A DNA stretch of 64,000 nucleotides from Terriglobales bacterium (GCA_025936825.1 JAICSO010000008.1:124001-188000), one strand, 5' to 3'; shown: positions 33,993 to 43,653, counted from the stretch's first letter. Numbers and translations are program-made. The notes: a model not told the origin generated them from the letters alone.

Positions 33993-35615
33993 ATGTCCTT
34001 CAAGGCTTTTTGGTTGGTGCTTGGGGTAGCGATTTTGGCCGCGGTTCCTACGCGAAGCTCGGCGCAGAGCGATCCTTTTGCGCCCACCGCATCGCAGCCG
34101 CCCGAGGTTGTCGATCAGATCTGGCAGAAGTCGGTCGCGAAGTACGACGGCGAGCGCACGAAAATCTTGCAGCACGTCGACGAAATGAATGCTTCAGGTC
34201 CGTTTCGTCCGGATTGGGAGTCGCTCAAAACCTACCAGGTCCCGCAGTGGTATCAGGACGCCAAGTTCGGAATTTTCATTCACTGGGGCGTGTACTCGGT
34301 GCCAGCGTTCGGCAGCGAGTGGTATCCGCGAATGATGTACGTACCGGGCAGCGCGGAATACAAACATCATCTCGAGACATACGGCACGCAGGACAAGGCT
34401 GGCTACAAGGACTTTATCCCGAAGTTCAAAGCCGCGAATTACGATCCTGTCGCGTGGGCGAAGTTGTTCAAGGACTCCGGCGCAAAATATGTGGTTCCTG
34501 TGTTCGAGCACCATGACGGATTTCAGATGTACGACAGCGCGCTTTCCGATTGGACGGCGGTGAAAATGGGACCGCACCGCGATCTTTGGGGCGATCTCGC
34601 GAAAGCAGTACGCGCAGAGGGATTGCACCTGGGCGCATCATCACACCGCGTGGAGCATGATTTCTTTATGGGTGTAGGGCGCCAGATTCGGTCGGACGTC
34701 AACGATCCGCAGAATGCGTCGCTCTACGGTCCGGCGCACAACTGGCTCCAGAATCCCGGGGGAACGCCATTGGGGAACGACTTCACCTACGTTTCACAGG
34801 CGTGGACGCATGATTGGCTGGCGCGCTCAGCAGAAATCGTCGAGAAATATCATCCGGACCTGGTTTACTTCGACTGGTGGATTGGACAGCCATCGGTCCG
34901 CACCGACCTCGCACGCTTTGCCGCGTTCTACTACAACACGAGTGCGAGGAATGGCGGCACAGTGGGCGTCATCAATTACAAAGATTGGGCGATGCAGCCG
35001 CAATCCGGGGTTCTCGATGTCGAACGCGGGCAGCTTGCTGAAATCCGGCAGGAAAAATGGCAGACGGATACTTCGATCAGCAATCGGTCATGGGGATACA
35101 TCGAGAATGACAATTTCAAGTCGCCGCAATCCATTGTGCAGCTCCTCGCGGATGTGGTCAGCAAGAATGGGAACTTGTTGCTGAATGTTGGCCCGAAATC
35201 CGATGGCACTATTCCCGAGCAGGCGCAATCTATCCTTCACGAGATTGGCGCGTGGCTGAAGACGAATGGCGACGGGATTTACGGGACAAAGCCGTGGCGC
35301 GTTTATGGCGAGGGGCCGACCAAGCCCGCGGCAGGCTCGTTCCACGAAGGCGATGTGCCGTACAAGCCGGAAGATTTTCGGTTCACGACCAAGAACGGCG
35401 TTCTTTACGCGATTGAGATGGTGCCGCCCGCTGGCGAAGTGGTGATCCAGGCTCTGGGCGCGGGCACCGCCGGGCAGGAGAAGGTCGGGTCCGTCAGCCA
35501 GTTGGGCGCGAGCAGCGTTTCGTTTGAGCAGAGGGGCGATGGCCTGCACCTGAAGGTGGCAGCGCAAGACGGAAAGTTTCCGGTGGTGTACAAGATTCAG
35601 TTTGCGGGACGGTGA
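33993..35615 (+). CDS. Alpha-L-fucosidase, GH29
   Basis: A secreted glycosidase that removes terminal alpha-L-fucose from glycans by a retaining mechanism. The signal peptide is residues 1-25 (MSFKAFWLVLGVAILAAVPT, ending SSAQ). The catalytic barrel has KFGIFIHWGVYSVPAFGSEW, YVVPVFEHHDGFQMYDSALS, WTAVKMGPHRDLWGDLAKAV, and the nucleophile Asp in PDLVYFDWWIGQ, then a C-terminal beta domain. 540 residues is a normal GH29 size. ATG 33993 has GGAG eight bases upstream. A LacI-type operator upstream suggests control by a sugar. Confidence 0.95.
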   Translation: MSFKAFWLVLGVAILAAVPTRSSAQSDPFAPTASQPPEVVDQIWQKSVAKYDGERTKILQHVDEMNASGPFRPDWESLKTYQVPQWYQDAKFGIFIHWGVYSVPAFGSEWYPRMMYVPGSAEYKHHLETYGTQDKAGYKDFIPKFKAANYDPVAWAKLFKDSGAKYVVPVFEHHDGFQMYDSALSDWTAVKMGPHRDLWGDLAKAVRAEGLHLGASSHRVEHDFFMGVGRQIRSDVNDPQNASLYGPAHNWLQNPGGTPLGNDFTYVSQAWTHDWLARSAEIVEKYHPDLVYFDWWIGQPSVRTDLARFAAFYYNTSARNGGTVGVINYKDWAMQPQSGVLDVERGQLAEIRQEKWQTDTSISNRSWGYIENDNFKSPQSIVQLLADVVSKNGNLLLNVGPKSDGTIPEQAQSILHEIGAWLKTNGDGIYGTKPWRVYGEGPTKPAAGSFHEGDVPYKPEDFRFTTKNGVLYAIEMVPPAGEVVIQALGAGTAGQEKVGSVSQLGASSVSFEQRGDGLHLKVAAQDGKFPVVYKIQFAGR

Positions 35616-35619
35616 GACA

Positions 35620-35830
35620 GCCGGCCGATCTGTCGCCCCTTCGGGGCTGATCGTGTTTTTCCTTTCCCAGGGCTTACGCCCCGGGCTTTATTCTTGTGCC
35701 GCTTCGCGGCTCCTCGCTGGATGGGACTTTGTGCCGTCCGCTGAAACGGACTCGGTTCGTCCTGTTCGACTTCTCCCACACTTACGTGTGGGGCTATTTA
35801 TGTTCCACAGCTGCGCGGCTGGCTTAACCT
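35620..35830. repeat. Composite palindromic repeats after the fucosidase gene
   Basis: In order: CGCCCCTTCGGGGC (35634-35647), GGGCTTACGCCCCGGGCTTT (35671-35690) with ATTCTTGTGCCGCTTCGCGGC, GTGCCGTCCGCTGAAACGG (35730-35748), and CCCACACTTACGTGTGGGG near 35775. The middle modules recur at 13659-13820. No gene in this 260-bp gap. Confidence 0.8.
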
Positions 35831-35878
35831 GAACTTCCCCTATGTGCTGAACAGCATCCAAGAATCTCGAGGTGTGTC

Positions 35879-36757
35879 ATGCGGAAGCTGTTTGGCTGCG
35901 CAAGTTTGGCTCTGTCTGCGTTCTTGGTGTCGTGCGGCGGAGGGGGCGCAATTCATGTCAGCGGAACGACTCCTCCGGCTGCAGCCCATGTGGTCGTTGT
36001 GGTCGAGGAGAACCACAGCTACTCGCAGGTGATCGGCAATTCGTCGATGCCTTACCTGAACGGGCTTGCGTCGCAGTATGGTCTCGCAACCCAATACTTC
36101 GGGGATGTGCATCCCTCGATTGGCAACTACCTCATGCTCACGACCGGCATACCAGAGACGTTGAACGATGGATTTACGGGCACGATTTCCGACGACAACG
36201 TCGTTCGCGAACTGGTGAAGGCGAACAAGAGTTGGCGCAGCTACGCGGAGAGTTTGCCGAGCGTTGGCTACGTCGGCCGAGACGTGTATCCCTATCTGCG
36301 GCACCACAATCCTTTCACGTATTTCACCGATGTGAACGGAACTTCGCAGGCGAGCAATCTCGTTCCGTTTTCGCAGTTCGCCGCAGACGTAAATTCGGGC
36401 AACCTGCCTGATTTTTCATTCGTGGTTCCCAACGCGCTCAATGATGCGCACGACGGGACGCTCGCACAAGCCGATGGGTGGCTGCAGGCAAATATCGATG
36501 CGTTGATTAAGAGCAGCACGTTTCAGAAGGGTGGCGTGCTGATTATTGTCTTTGATGAGAGCGTCAAGACTGATGTCTCGCACGGCGGCGGACATGTGGC
36601 GATGGTGGTGGTTGGGCCGAACGCGAAGAAAGGATTTCAGAGCACGACGACCTATCAGCACCAGAGCACGTTGCGATTGGTGCTCTCAACGTTGGGAGTG
36701 AATTCCTTTCCAGGAGCAGCCGCGGCGGCGCCAGATATGGGGGAGTTTTTTCAGTGA
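35879..36757 (+). CDS. Lipoprotein phosphoesterase / acid phosphatase family
   Basis: A 292-residue exported lipoprotein with the lipobox LVSCGGGG (Cys19). The mature part belongs to the phosphoesterase family PF04185, which includes phospholipase C and AcpA-type phosphatases: VVVVVEENHSYSQVIG with the metal-binding Glu-Asn, FGDVHPSIGNYLMLTTG, and the late IIVFDESVKTDVSHGGGHVA with Asp and His ligands. The substrate may be phospholipids or phosphate monoesters at the cell surface. It shares strand with the fucosidase but the gap is filled by repeats. Confidence 0.85.
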   Translation: MRKLFGCASLALSAFLVSCGGGGAIHVSGTTPPAAAHVVVVVEENHSYSQVIGNSSMPYLNGLASQYGLATQYFGDVHPSIGNYLMLTTGIPETLNDGFTGTISDDNVVRELVKANKSWRSYAESLPSVGYVGRDVYPYLRHHNPFTYFTDVNGTSQASNLVPFSQFAADVNSGNLPDFSFVVPNALNDAHDGTLAQADGWLQANIDALIKSSTFQKGGVLIIVFDESVKTDVSHGGGHVAMVVVGPNAKKGFQSTTTYQHQSTLRLVLSTLGVNSFPGAAAAAPDMGEFFQ

Positions 36758-36769
36758 GCACGGGGCGGG

Positions 36770-36855
36770 GTGGTGTACTCATTCGCTTCGTAGTCGCACG
36801 GGCGAGGGCGCCCGTGCCTCCAGGTTTTTGGCAGGCGAGGGCGCGCGCCCCACAC
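36770..36855. repeat. REP-like palindromes between convergent genes
   Basis: GCACGGGCGAGGGCGCCCGT (36797-36816) with GCCTCCAG, then GGCGAGGGCGCGCGCCCC (36834-36851). The reverse complement of the first, including its GGAGGC shoulder, matches the ligA insert at all but three of about 32 positions. Confidence 0.85.
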
Positions 36856-36859
36856 CAAA

Positions 36860-38683
36860 CTATTCAGCTGAGAACGCGAGCAGGGCATTTCCATCCATCG
36901 CATTCGTGTAGCCGGTATTCACGAAGACCATGCCGCTGACCACGGTAGGACCGGCGCCGTTGAGAGATCCGCCGTGAGCCTTGAGACCGTTGGTCGTAGA
37001 GAACGGCTGAGCGGTGTTGAATTCCCACACGACCTTGCCAGTGCGTGAGTCGTAAGCGCGCAGGTAGCCGTCGAGTGATCCCGCAAGGACGGCGCCGGGA
37101 ATCACCGTTGGCGGCGCCATGTTCGCCGCACTGCATCCGAAGTTGGCGGTGCATGCGGGTTTGGGAGGAGCTGCGAACCAGACTTTCTTGCCGCTCTGGA
37201 GATTCAGCGCGACAACCCCGCCGCCGATTTCCGGATGATCGCCGTCCCAGTCGGACAGGGTGAAATACGCATAGCGTCCATCCGCGGCGCCTCCCCACTC
37301 GACACCGCCGAGTGGGCCGCCTTTTCCGATGCGGGTCTTCCATAACAGCTTGCCTTTGCGATGGGGATCGAGCGCATAAATCACCCCCGACTTCTGCGAC
37401 AGCAAGAGAACGTCTTTTCCATCGGTGCGGGTCTTCAGCATAGGCGGGGCACCAAAATCGAAATCGCCACCTTTGTCTTGAGGACAATTGTCCTTTGAGT
37501 CGGCAACACACGCGCCGTTCCACAAATCCCTTGGCGTGAACTGGCGATGCCACAAAATTTTACCGGTGTCGATGTTCATTGCGACGACGGCGTCGGCCAT
37601 CGGGCTCTCGGGCGCGGAGTAGTTGTTGCCCGTCGCAACGTATAGAACGTGGCGTTTCAGGTCGGCAGTTGGCGGCGACCACACGGCAGCGCCGGATGGT
37701 CCGAAGTACTGCGTCCCATTCGCCGCTTTGGTGGTGCGATCCGCAGGCTTGTCGATGGTGTAAGTCTTCCAGACAGTCGCGCCGTTGCTGACGTCCAGTG
37801 CGGCGACCGCGCCACGAAAAGTGCAGCACGGATAATGAGGGTCGGCTGCGGCCCCTTCTTCGCCGGACGAAACCGGCACATAAAGACGATTGCCGACCAG
37901 CAGCGGCGATCCAGTAATACGCGCGGCGGGATGCGCTTCGGGATGCACTCGCCAGATCGGCTTCCCATCCGCGGTATTGACTGCGTAAATGTAGCCGTTG
38001 GTGTCGCCGAAATATGCAGTCTGGCCATTATTGCCAATGGAAATCGCGGTCTTCACCGTGGTCGACGCTCGGAACTGCCACCACATGCACCCGGTGGCGG
38101 CATCCAGCGCATAAACGGTCCCGTCCTCGCTGCCAACGTAAATTCTTCCGGCGTAGGAGGTCGGCTGGCCGTAGGTGGCGGCTGCGCCGGGAAAGGCAAA
38201 CGCCCACTTCAATTTGAGGTTCTTAATTTTCTCGCGATCCAATCCGGAGGATGAGAGCGGCTGGAAACGTGTGTTGGTGGGAGTCACGCCCCATCCGGAC
38301 CAGACAGGCGGATCTGCGGGTGGATCAAGGTCACGCGCGCAGACGCCCATCAGACTCGCGGCCACAGCGAGGTCCGACTTGCCCAGGAATTCGGAGACTG
38401 CCGACTTTTCGGCGGACGAAAGGCGTTTGCCTTCCCAGCGCATACGCCCGGACTGCAGGGCTGTGAGGATCGCCGCACGCGACATATTCCGCAGCGCGGT
38501 AGGTTCCGGCGCGCGTAGATCATTGCCTTCAAAATGGCAACTGCCGCACTTCTTTGCAAATACCGCGGAGGCGTTGATCGCAGGCGCAGGGGCCTTATGC
38601 GAGCAGCCGAAAAGGCTGAACAACGAGACGGCGGTAATCCCGACCGCGCACTTCCCGCGAAGTGAACGCTTGATGCGTATCAA
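36860..38683 (-). CDS. PQQ-type beta-propeller protein with N-terminal cytochrome c
   Basis: A 607-residue exported protein, probably a lipoprotein (FSLFGCSHK). Residues 35-115 are a mono-haem cytochrome c domain with CGSCH and the Met ligand region near RMRWEGKRL. The rest is a propeller of PQQ-enzyme repeats (RIYVGSEDGTVYALDAATGC, YVATGNNYSAPESPMADAVV, VLAGSLDGYLRAYDSRTGKV). An adjacent cysteine pair (YPCCTF) recalls the vicinal disulfide of quinoprotein alcohol dehydrogenases. It would oxidise an alcohol in the periplasm and pass electrons to haem. The exact substrate is unknown; polyvinyl-alcohol-type dehydrogenases are the closest in domain order. Confidence 0.88.
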   Translation of the reverse strand: MIRIKRSLRGKCAVGITAVSLFSLFGCSHKAPAPAINASAVFAKKCGSCHFEGNDLRAPEPTALRNMSRAAILTALQSGRMRWEGKRLSSAEKSAVSEFLGKSDLAVAASLMGVCARDLDPPADPPVWSGWGVTPTNTRFQPLSSSGLDREKIKNLKLKWAFAFPGAAATYGQPTSYAGRIYVGSEDGTVYALDAATGCMWWQFRASTTVKTAISIGNNGQTAYFGDTNGYIYAVNTADGKPIWRVHPEAHPAARITGSPLLVGNRLYVPVSSGEEGAAADPHYPCCTFRGAVAALDVSNGATVWKTYTIDKPADRTTKAANGTQYFGPSGAAVWSPPTADLKRHVLYVATGNNYSAPESPMADAVVAMNIDTGKILWHRQFTPRDLWNGACVADSKDNCPQDKGGDFDFGAPPMLKTRTDGKDVLLLSQKSGVIYALDPHRKGKLLWKTRIGKGGPLGGVEWGGAADGRYAYFTLSDWDGDHPEIGGGVVALNLQSGKKVWFAAPPKPACTANFGCSAANMAPPTVIPGAVLAGSLDGYLRAYDSRTGKVVWEFNTAQPFSTTNGLKAHGGSLNGAGPTVVSGMVFVNTGYTNAMDGNALLAFSAE

Positions 38684-39017
38684 GCTGAGAGGGCCTCCAA
38701 CAGCGAAAGATGCTTACAGGTGAGATGCGGCAGAAGCGTTAAGGTTCCGTAAAGATTTGTTCGGGCCGCCAACAAGGTTTCGGTTTGGACCAGCATAAGG
38801 GCATCACTCGCAGCCGCAGCTGAAAAGATGATCAATTTGTGCGACCGGTTGTTAGTTGATGGCTATGGGGCAGCGGCAACTTGGGTGGCCAGAGCTGAGT
38901 CTACAGGCGTACTCTTACTCGCGAAGTTTCTTCCCTGTATTCCACAGCAGTTAACAAAATCTGCACCTTTTGTGCTACAGGATTGCCGTAAAAGGTACCT
39001 AAACCGCCAATTTTACT
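38684..39017. other. Intergenic region between the PQQ protein and the MerR-TPR gene
   Basis: About 330 bp between divergent genes. It is relatively AT-rich and repeat-free. Only the promoter at 39018-39046 could be recognised; the ORF at 38828-39046 has no protein-like features. Confidence 0.5.
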
Positions 39018-39046
39018 GTTGCAGTCAGAATTGCGGGTTCCGATAA
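39018..39046 (+). promoter_or_regulatory. Promoter of the MerR-TPR gene
   Basis: TTGCAG (39018-39023) and GATAAT (39041-39046) are separated by 17 bp. The start of transcription near 39053 leaves about 16 nt before the GTG start. Confidence 0.6.
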
Positions 39047-39068
39047 TGTTTTCAGAGTCAACTGCGCC

Positions 39069-39980
39069 GTGAACTACAGCCGAGAAGACCTGATCCGCAT
39101 CCTCCGCCTGAGCCCTCGCCAGCTAGGTGCCTGGGAAAAGTCTGGCCTATTGCGCGCTGCCTCGCGCTATACGTTTTTTGATCTGTTACAGGTCAAGAAG
39201 GTACGAGATCTGTGCGCTCGCCGAGTGCGACCGGTGGAGATTCGTGAGTCTGTAAACGCCATGCAGAAACAGGCGGCCGGTCTCGAAAACCCGTTGCTCG
39301 AAGCGAGTGCGGTCACAGCCGGACGACACCGCGTTGCTTTTCGACATGAAGGCAAGCTGCTGGAGCCGATAGCTGGGCAGTTCATGTTCGACTTTTCGCC
39401 GGAAGAGAAGGTCGTCACCAGCGTTCCGGTTGGAAAGGCTCCTACATCACCCAATAAGGACGATCGGTCAGCGAGCGACGCTGCGGAACTCTTCTCGCGC
39501 GGCGTGGCACTCGAAGAGGATCCGCGCAATCACATGCAGGCGATTGCGGTGTATCAGCGGGTACTGGAACTCGATCCGCAACATGCGGCGGCGCATATAA
39601 ATCTTGGGACGCTGCATTACAACCATCAGGACTACAGACTCGCGGAAGAGCACTATCGCAGCGCCCTCGAGATCGACCCTCGTTACGCATTGGCTCATTT
39701 TGACCTGGGCAATGTGCTCGATGAGACTGGTCGTGTAAGTGAGGCAATTCAGACTTACTTAACTGCTATCCAACTTGCTCCAACCTACGCCGACGCACAT
39801 TACAATCTCGCACTCGCGTACGAGAAGGCGAAGGAAGCGCGCAAAGCCCTCAAGCACTGGCAGGCATACGTGAAACTGGACGGCACCGGTCCGTGGGCCA
39901 CGCACGCGCGCAGCCAAGTCAAGCGAATCCTGAAGGCCGATCCGCTGAAGCTGGTGTTTGGCGGGCATTCCAGCAACTAG
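39069..39980 (+). CDS. MerR-type HTH and TPR fusion protein
   Basis: A 303-residue protein. Residues 1-70 look like a MerR-family winged helix (YSREDLIRILRLSPRQLGAW, RYTFFDLLQVKKVRDLCARR). A linker follows, and from about 135 there are at least four TPR units (AIAVYQRVLELDPQHAAAHI, AEEHYRSALEIDPRYALAHF, AIQTYLTAIQLAPTYADAHY, ALKHWQAYVKLDGTGPWATH). It seems to join DNA binding to a protein-interaction scaffold; there is no metal-binding MerR tail. GTG start. I know similar MerR-TPR proteins only as uncharacterised acidobacterial ORFs. Confidence 0.82.
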   Translation: MNYSREDLIRILRLSPRQLGAWEKSGLLRAASRYTFFDLLQVKKVRDLCARRVRPVEIRESVNAMQKQAAGLENPLLEASAVTAGRHRVAFRHEGKLLEPIAGQFMFDFSPEEKVVTSVPVGKAPTSPNKDDRSASDAAELFSRGVALEEDPRNHMQAIAVYQRVLELDPQHAAAHINLGTLHYNHQDYRLAEEHYRSALEIDPRYALAHFDLGNVLDETGRVSEAIQTYLTAIQLAPTYADAHYNLALAYEKAKEARKALKHWQAYVKLDGTGPWATHARSQVKRILKADPLKLVFGGHSSN

Positions 39981-40087
39981 TTACCACTCCCCCATATTTG
40001 TAAACGTCCTCCGCCTTTTGTTTTGGCGGGTGCAGGCCAAAGTGTCTTTGCAGTGCTAGAATTTTCCGTTTGCCTGGGAGTGCTTCT

Positions 40088-41260
40088 ATGCCGGACACCG
40101 CTGTGCAATCACCCGCGACTCCGCTCACAACTCTTTCTGAAGACGAAATCCTTTTTCGTGACAATGTTCGCCAGTTTGCGGAAGAGAAGGTGCGCCCTCT
40201 GGCGAAAGAGATGGACGAAAAGGGCTTATTTGATCACGCGCTGCTGGAGCAGTTCTTCCAGCTCGGGCTGATGGGAATCGAAATCCCTGAACAGTTTGGT
40301 GGCGCGGAGGGCAAGTTTTTCGATGCCATTCTTGCAGTCGAGGAACTCTCACGTGCCGACGCGTCGGCTGGCGTGGTGGTCGATGTGCAGAACACGCTAG
40401 TGAACAATGCGTTACTACGCTGGGGAAACCCGGAGCAGAAGAAGCGCTACCTGCCAAGCATGGTAGCGGATACCGTCGGCGCGTACGCATTGAGCGAGGC
40501 GGGATCGGGTTCGGATGCGTTTGCTTTGCAGACACGCGCCGAACTCAAAGGAAGCGAGTACGTCCTGAATGGGCGCAAGCTTTGGATCACCAATGGCAAA
40601 GAAGCGGGATTGTTTGTGTTGTTCGCTAACATCGATCCGGCGGCGGGATACAAGGGGATCACCGCTTTCATCGTCGAAAAGGGGTTTGCCGGGTTTACTG
40701 TTGGCAAGAAAGAGGACAAGCTTGGGATTCGGGCGTCGTCGACGTGCGAGCTGATCCTTGAGGATTGCCGAGTGCCGCGCGAGAACGTGCTGGGCGAAGT
40801 CGGCAAAGGCTACAAGATCGCAATCGAAACCCTGAATGAAGGCCGCATCGGAATTGGCGCACAGATGTTGGGGGTTGCGCGTGGCGCGTGGGAGTACGCC
40901 GCAAAATATGCGCAAGAACGGAAACAGTTTGGTAAAGTGCTGTCCGAGTTCCAGGGCATTCAGTTCCAGATCGCGCAGATGGCCACCGACATCGAAGCGG
41001 CGCGCCTTATGGTGTACAACGCGGCGCGAATGAAAGATGCGGGAGTGACGTTCGTCAAAGAAGCGGCCATGGCGAAGCTGTTCGCGTCGCAGGTGGCGGA
41101 GCGGGTAACCTCGCTGGCAATTGAAATTTACGGCGGTGCCGGCTTTACAAAGGACTATCCGGTCGAGAAATATTGGCGCGATTCGAAGATCGGGAAGATC
41201 TACGAAGGCACGTCGAATATGCAGCTGGCGACCATTGCGAAGCTGGTGATGGGAAAGTAG
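40088..41260 (+). CDS. Acyl-CoA dehydrogenase (short/branched-chain or butyryl-type)
   Basis: An FAD enzyme that makes the alpha-beta double bond in acyl-CoA, passing electrons to ETF. The 390-residue protein has the three usual domains: helical N-terminus (EILFRDNVRQFAEEKVRPLA), beta domain (AYALSEAGSGSDAF, WITNGKEAGLFVLFA), and C-terminal helices with the catalytic Glu in GKIYEGTSNMQLATIAKLVM. Position and context of that Glu match the short-chain/butyryl-CoA group. ATG 40088 has GGGAG eight bases upstream. No ETF or thiolase genes nearby. Confidence 0.93.
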   Translation: MPDTAVQSPATPLTTLSEDEILFRDNVRQFAEEKVRPLAKEMDEKGLFDHALLEQFFQLGLMGIEIPEQFGGAEGKFFDAILAVEELSRADASAGVVVDVQNTLVNNALLRWGNPEQKKRYLPSMVADTVGAYALSEAGSGSDAFALQTRAELKGSEYVLNGRKLWITNGKEAGLFVLFANIDPAAGYKGITAFIVEKGFAGFTVGKKEDKLGIRASSTCELILEDCRVPRENVLGEVGKGYKIAIETLNEGRIGIGAQMLGVARGAWEYAAKYAQERKQFGKVLSEFQGIQFQIAQMATDIEAARLMVYNAARMKDAGVTFVKEAAMAKLFASQVAERVTSLAIEIYGGAGFTKDYPVEKYWRDSKIGKIYEGTSNMQLATIAKLVMGK

Positions 41261-41274
41261 GGAAGAATTGGATC

Positions 41275-41370
41275 AACGGAGGATTGAATCATTGAAGGAT
41301 TGAAAACCTCAGATCTGAAGCGTTTTGTAATAATTCAATGATCCGATGATTCAATGATTCAAGGTTCTCT
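41275..41370. repeat. ATTGAATC-type inverted repeat
   Basis: GGATTGAATCATTGAAGGAT (41281 on) faces TTCAATGATCCGATGATTCA (41334-41353). Same family as 6196, 62137 and 63470. Confidence 0.85.
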
Positions 41371-41435
41371 TCTCATCAAAGAAAAGGCCATTGGGCAAAG
41401 AAGACGAGGTTGGGAGAACAATTTAAAATCATTCC

Positions 41436-41858
41436 ATGAGTGTTCCCCAACGCGGTACATCGAATCCCGAAGAACTAGAAGTAGCTCCCGGACGAGAGCG
41501 TGAAAACCTGGAAGGCTGGATCCCGCAGCTGGCCAGCGACGAAGAGGTCCGGCTTGCGCTGGAGAAGGCGTTTGACTACCGCGGCGACGTCAGCATCACG
41601 CTGAAGGATGGCAAAAAAATCGAGGGCTACATTTTCGATCGCCGCACAGGAAAGACGCTCGCTGACTCGGCGGTGCGGCTCTATCCCAAGAGCGGTAATG
41701 AGAAGATCTCAATTCCTTATGCCGAGATTGCGGCGCTCGCGTTCACCGGCAAAGACACTGCTGCCGGCAAGAGTTGGGAAGCATGGATGCAGCGCTATCG
41801 TGAGAAGAAAGCCGCCGGCGAGAAGAACATCGGGTTACATCCGGAAGAACTGGATTAG
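41436..41858 (+). CDS. Conserved hypothetical protein with Sm-like barrel
   Basis: A 140-residue cytoplasmic protein. Residues 45-108 have the strand pattern of a small Sm/Hfq-like barrel (YRGDVSITLKDGKKIEGYIF, EKISIPYAEIAALAFTGKDT). The flanking helices are charged. I do not recognise a named family; Sm-like folds often bind RNA, but that is inference. It is convergent with the GGDEF gene. Confidence 0.7.
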   Translation: MSVPQRGTSNPEELEVAPGRERENLEGWIPQLASDEEVRLALEKAFDYRGDVSITLKDGKKIEGYIFDRRTGKTLADSAVRLYPKSGNEKISIPYAEIAALAFTGKDTAAGKSWEAWMQRYREKKAAGEKNIGLHPEELD

Positions 41859-41877
41859 AACGAGCAAAACAGCAGCA

Positions 41878-42966
41878 TCAGCGACGCGCCGTTCCGGCAC
41901 GAGGAACCCGCCCCATAGAACGTTTTCGTACCGGTTTGGATTTGCCCTTCTTATGCTGATACATGAGGCCGTCGGCACGCTTCAGAAGGGTTTCGACCTC
42001 TTCCTCCTGGGAGTTGTCGCTGACGACAATGCCCATGCTGAGCGACAAGGGATAGCCGCGAGGCGGCGAATTCCGCTCGCGTTCGCTGAGTCTTTCTTCA
42101 ATTCTTCGAGCGATCTGTCCTTCGTCGGCCTCGGCAACGAAGATGGCGAATTCATCGCCACCAAGGCGCGCCAGGATGTCAGACTCGCGAAAACATTCGC
42201 GTAACAGGCTGGCGGTGTCGCGCAAGGCGCGATCACCTTCGAGATGGCCGAAGCTGTCATTGATTTCCTTCAGATCGTCGAGGTCAATAAAGGCGATTGA
42301 AAATGGCTCCCGGTTGCGATTGGCGAGCTTGACCCGGTGAGCTGCGAGCGCCAGAAATCCCTTGCGGTTGTAAAGGCCCGTCAGATCGTCCGTGAGTGAA
42401 ATGTTCTCCAGGATCTGATTCGACCGCGCTAATTCAGCCGCCTTTTCCGCCAGCGCCTGCTCCGCTATCTTTCGAGCGGCAATGTCCCGCTCCAGTTGAA
42501 GATTTACGCGCACAAGTTCGGCCGTCCGCTGAGCCACCAGCAACTCAAGGTGCTCTTTGTAATTTTGCAGTTCCTGCTCTGCTCGTCTACGCTGGGTCAT
42601 GTCCTGGGAGATACCCATCGTGCCCAGGACGCGGCCGGTGGCGTCGATCCAAGGCAGCTTGGTCGTGAGCACCCAGGTTTCAGTGCCGTCCGGCCAGGTT
42701 TCTTTTTCTTCTTTGTTCAGAATCGGAACTCCGGACCGGATGATCTCCTGCTCATCGTCGAAGGCTTGCTTGGCATGCTCGTCGCTGAACATGTCGAAGT
42801 CGGTTTTGCCAATCGCCAAATCCGGGTCTGCTAGACCAAATTTTTCGGCCTGAGACCTGCTTATCCGAACGAACCGACTCTCGCGATCCTTGAAGTACAC
42901 GCTCGCAGGAACGTGTTCCAAAAATGCGCGCACCAAGTCCTCGTTGGTGTGTAGGGGCGTATTCAT
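41878..42966 (-). CDS. PAS-GGDEF diguanylate cyclase
   Basis: A cytoplasmic enzyme that makes the second messenger c-di-GMP from two GTP. A PAS domain (about residues 10-125; FLEHVPASVYFKDRESRFVR) is followed by a coiled coil (ELQNYKEHLELLVAQRTAEL) and a GGDEF domain with the intact active site LGGDEFAIFVA. Five residues upstream is the RxxD inhibitory site (RESD), so product inhibition is expected. The start may be ATG 42966 or GTG 43005; ATG is used here. Signal sensed by PAS is unknown; there is no clear haem or flavin motif. Confidence 0.92.
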   Translation of the reverse strand: MNTPLHTNEDLVRAFLEHVPASVYFKDRESRFVRISRSQAEKFGLADPDLAIGKTDFDMFSDEHAKQAFDDEQEIIRSGVPILNKEEKETWPDGTETWVLTTKLPWIDATGRVLGTMGISQDMTQRRRAEQELQNYKEHLELLVAQRTAELVRVNLQLERDIAARKIAEQALAEKAAELARSNQILENISLTDDLTGLYNRKGFLALAAHRVKLANRNREPFSIAFIDLDDLKEINDSFGHLEGDRALRDTASLLRECFRESDILARLGGDEFAIFVAEADEGQIARRIEERLSERERNSPPRGYPLSLSMGIVVSDNSQEEEVETLLKRADGLMYQHKKGKSKPVRKRSMGRVPRAGTARR

Positions 42967-43275
42967 CTCGGGAACGCGTTCGATTTGGGCCTTTTTTAGC
43001 GCCACGAGCCTATCGTATTCCCCTGAGGAGAAGCCACATCGGTTACCTGCACACGAAGATAACTATTGGTAACCGCGCGCGTTGCAGAAGAGCGGGAGTT
43101 ATTGTAAGGCGTTGCTTGATGAAGCATCTAGGAAAATCCGCGTGGAAACAGAGCAGCTCGCAAAATCGTTTCTCCCGTGTTCCCGGTAACCCCAATTTTA
43201 GGATGTCCATAGTTCCAACCACCCCATCGGTTTTTCGCATCTCCATATCTGCAAATTCGATGGCGGAGGCCGAGG

Positions 43276-43653
43276 ATGAGACTACGTAAAGAAAATATTT
43301 TGTGGAACGTTCTGCTCGGGACAGGTGTGTACCTGCTCGATTCAGTGCGGGGCCGCTTGACCGATGTGATGGATGACTTCAGCGGAGTCGCCCGCGACAC
43401 GTACGGTGAAGCTTCCCGGCGCGTGAGCCGAGCTTCGGACGTAATCCGCGGCGAAGATCACCGCGGCATGAGCACTGCTGCCGCTCTGCTGATCGGCGTA
43501 GGAGTCGGAGTGGGAGTGGGAATGCTGTTGGCCCCGGCCAGCGGTGAAGAAACACGCAGCAATCTTTCCAACAAAGTCCACGAATTCAGCGATCGCATGC
43601 GGGACAAGTTTTCTTCGGGAGAAGAACCCTCGACAGGAACCTACGGCGCGTAG
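43276..43653 (+). CDS. YtxH domain protein
   Basis: A 125-residue protein with a single glycine-valine-rich membrane helix (AALLIGVGVGVGVGMLLAPA) followed by SGEETRSNLSNKVHEFSDRM, the typical YtxH arrangement. YtxH/gas-vesicle-like proteins are often stress-induced; the exact function is unknown. ATG follows GGAGG. Nothing known partners it here. Confidence 0.85.
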   Translation: MRLRKENILWNVLLGTGVYLLDSVRGRLTDVMDDFSGVARDTYGEASRRVSRASDVIRGEDHRGMSTAAALLIGVGVGVGVGMLLAPASGEETRSNLSNKVHEFSDRMRDKFSSGEEPSTGTYGA

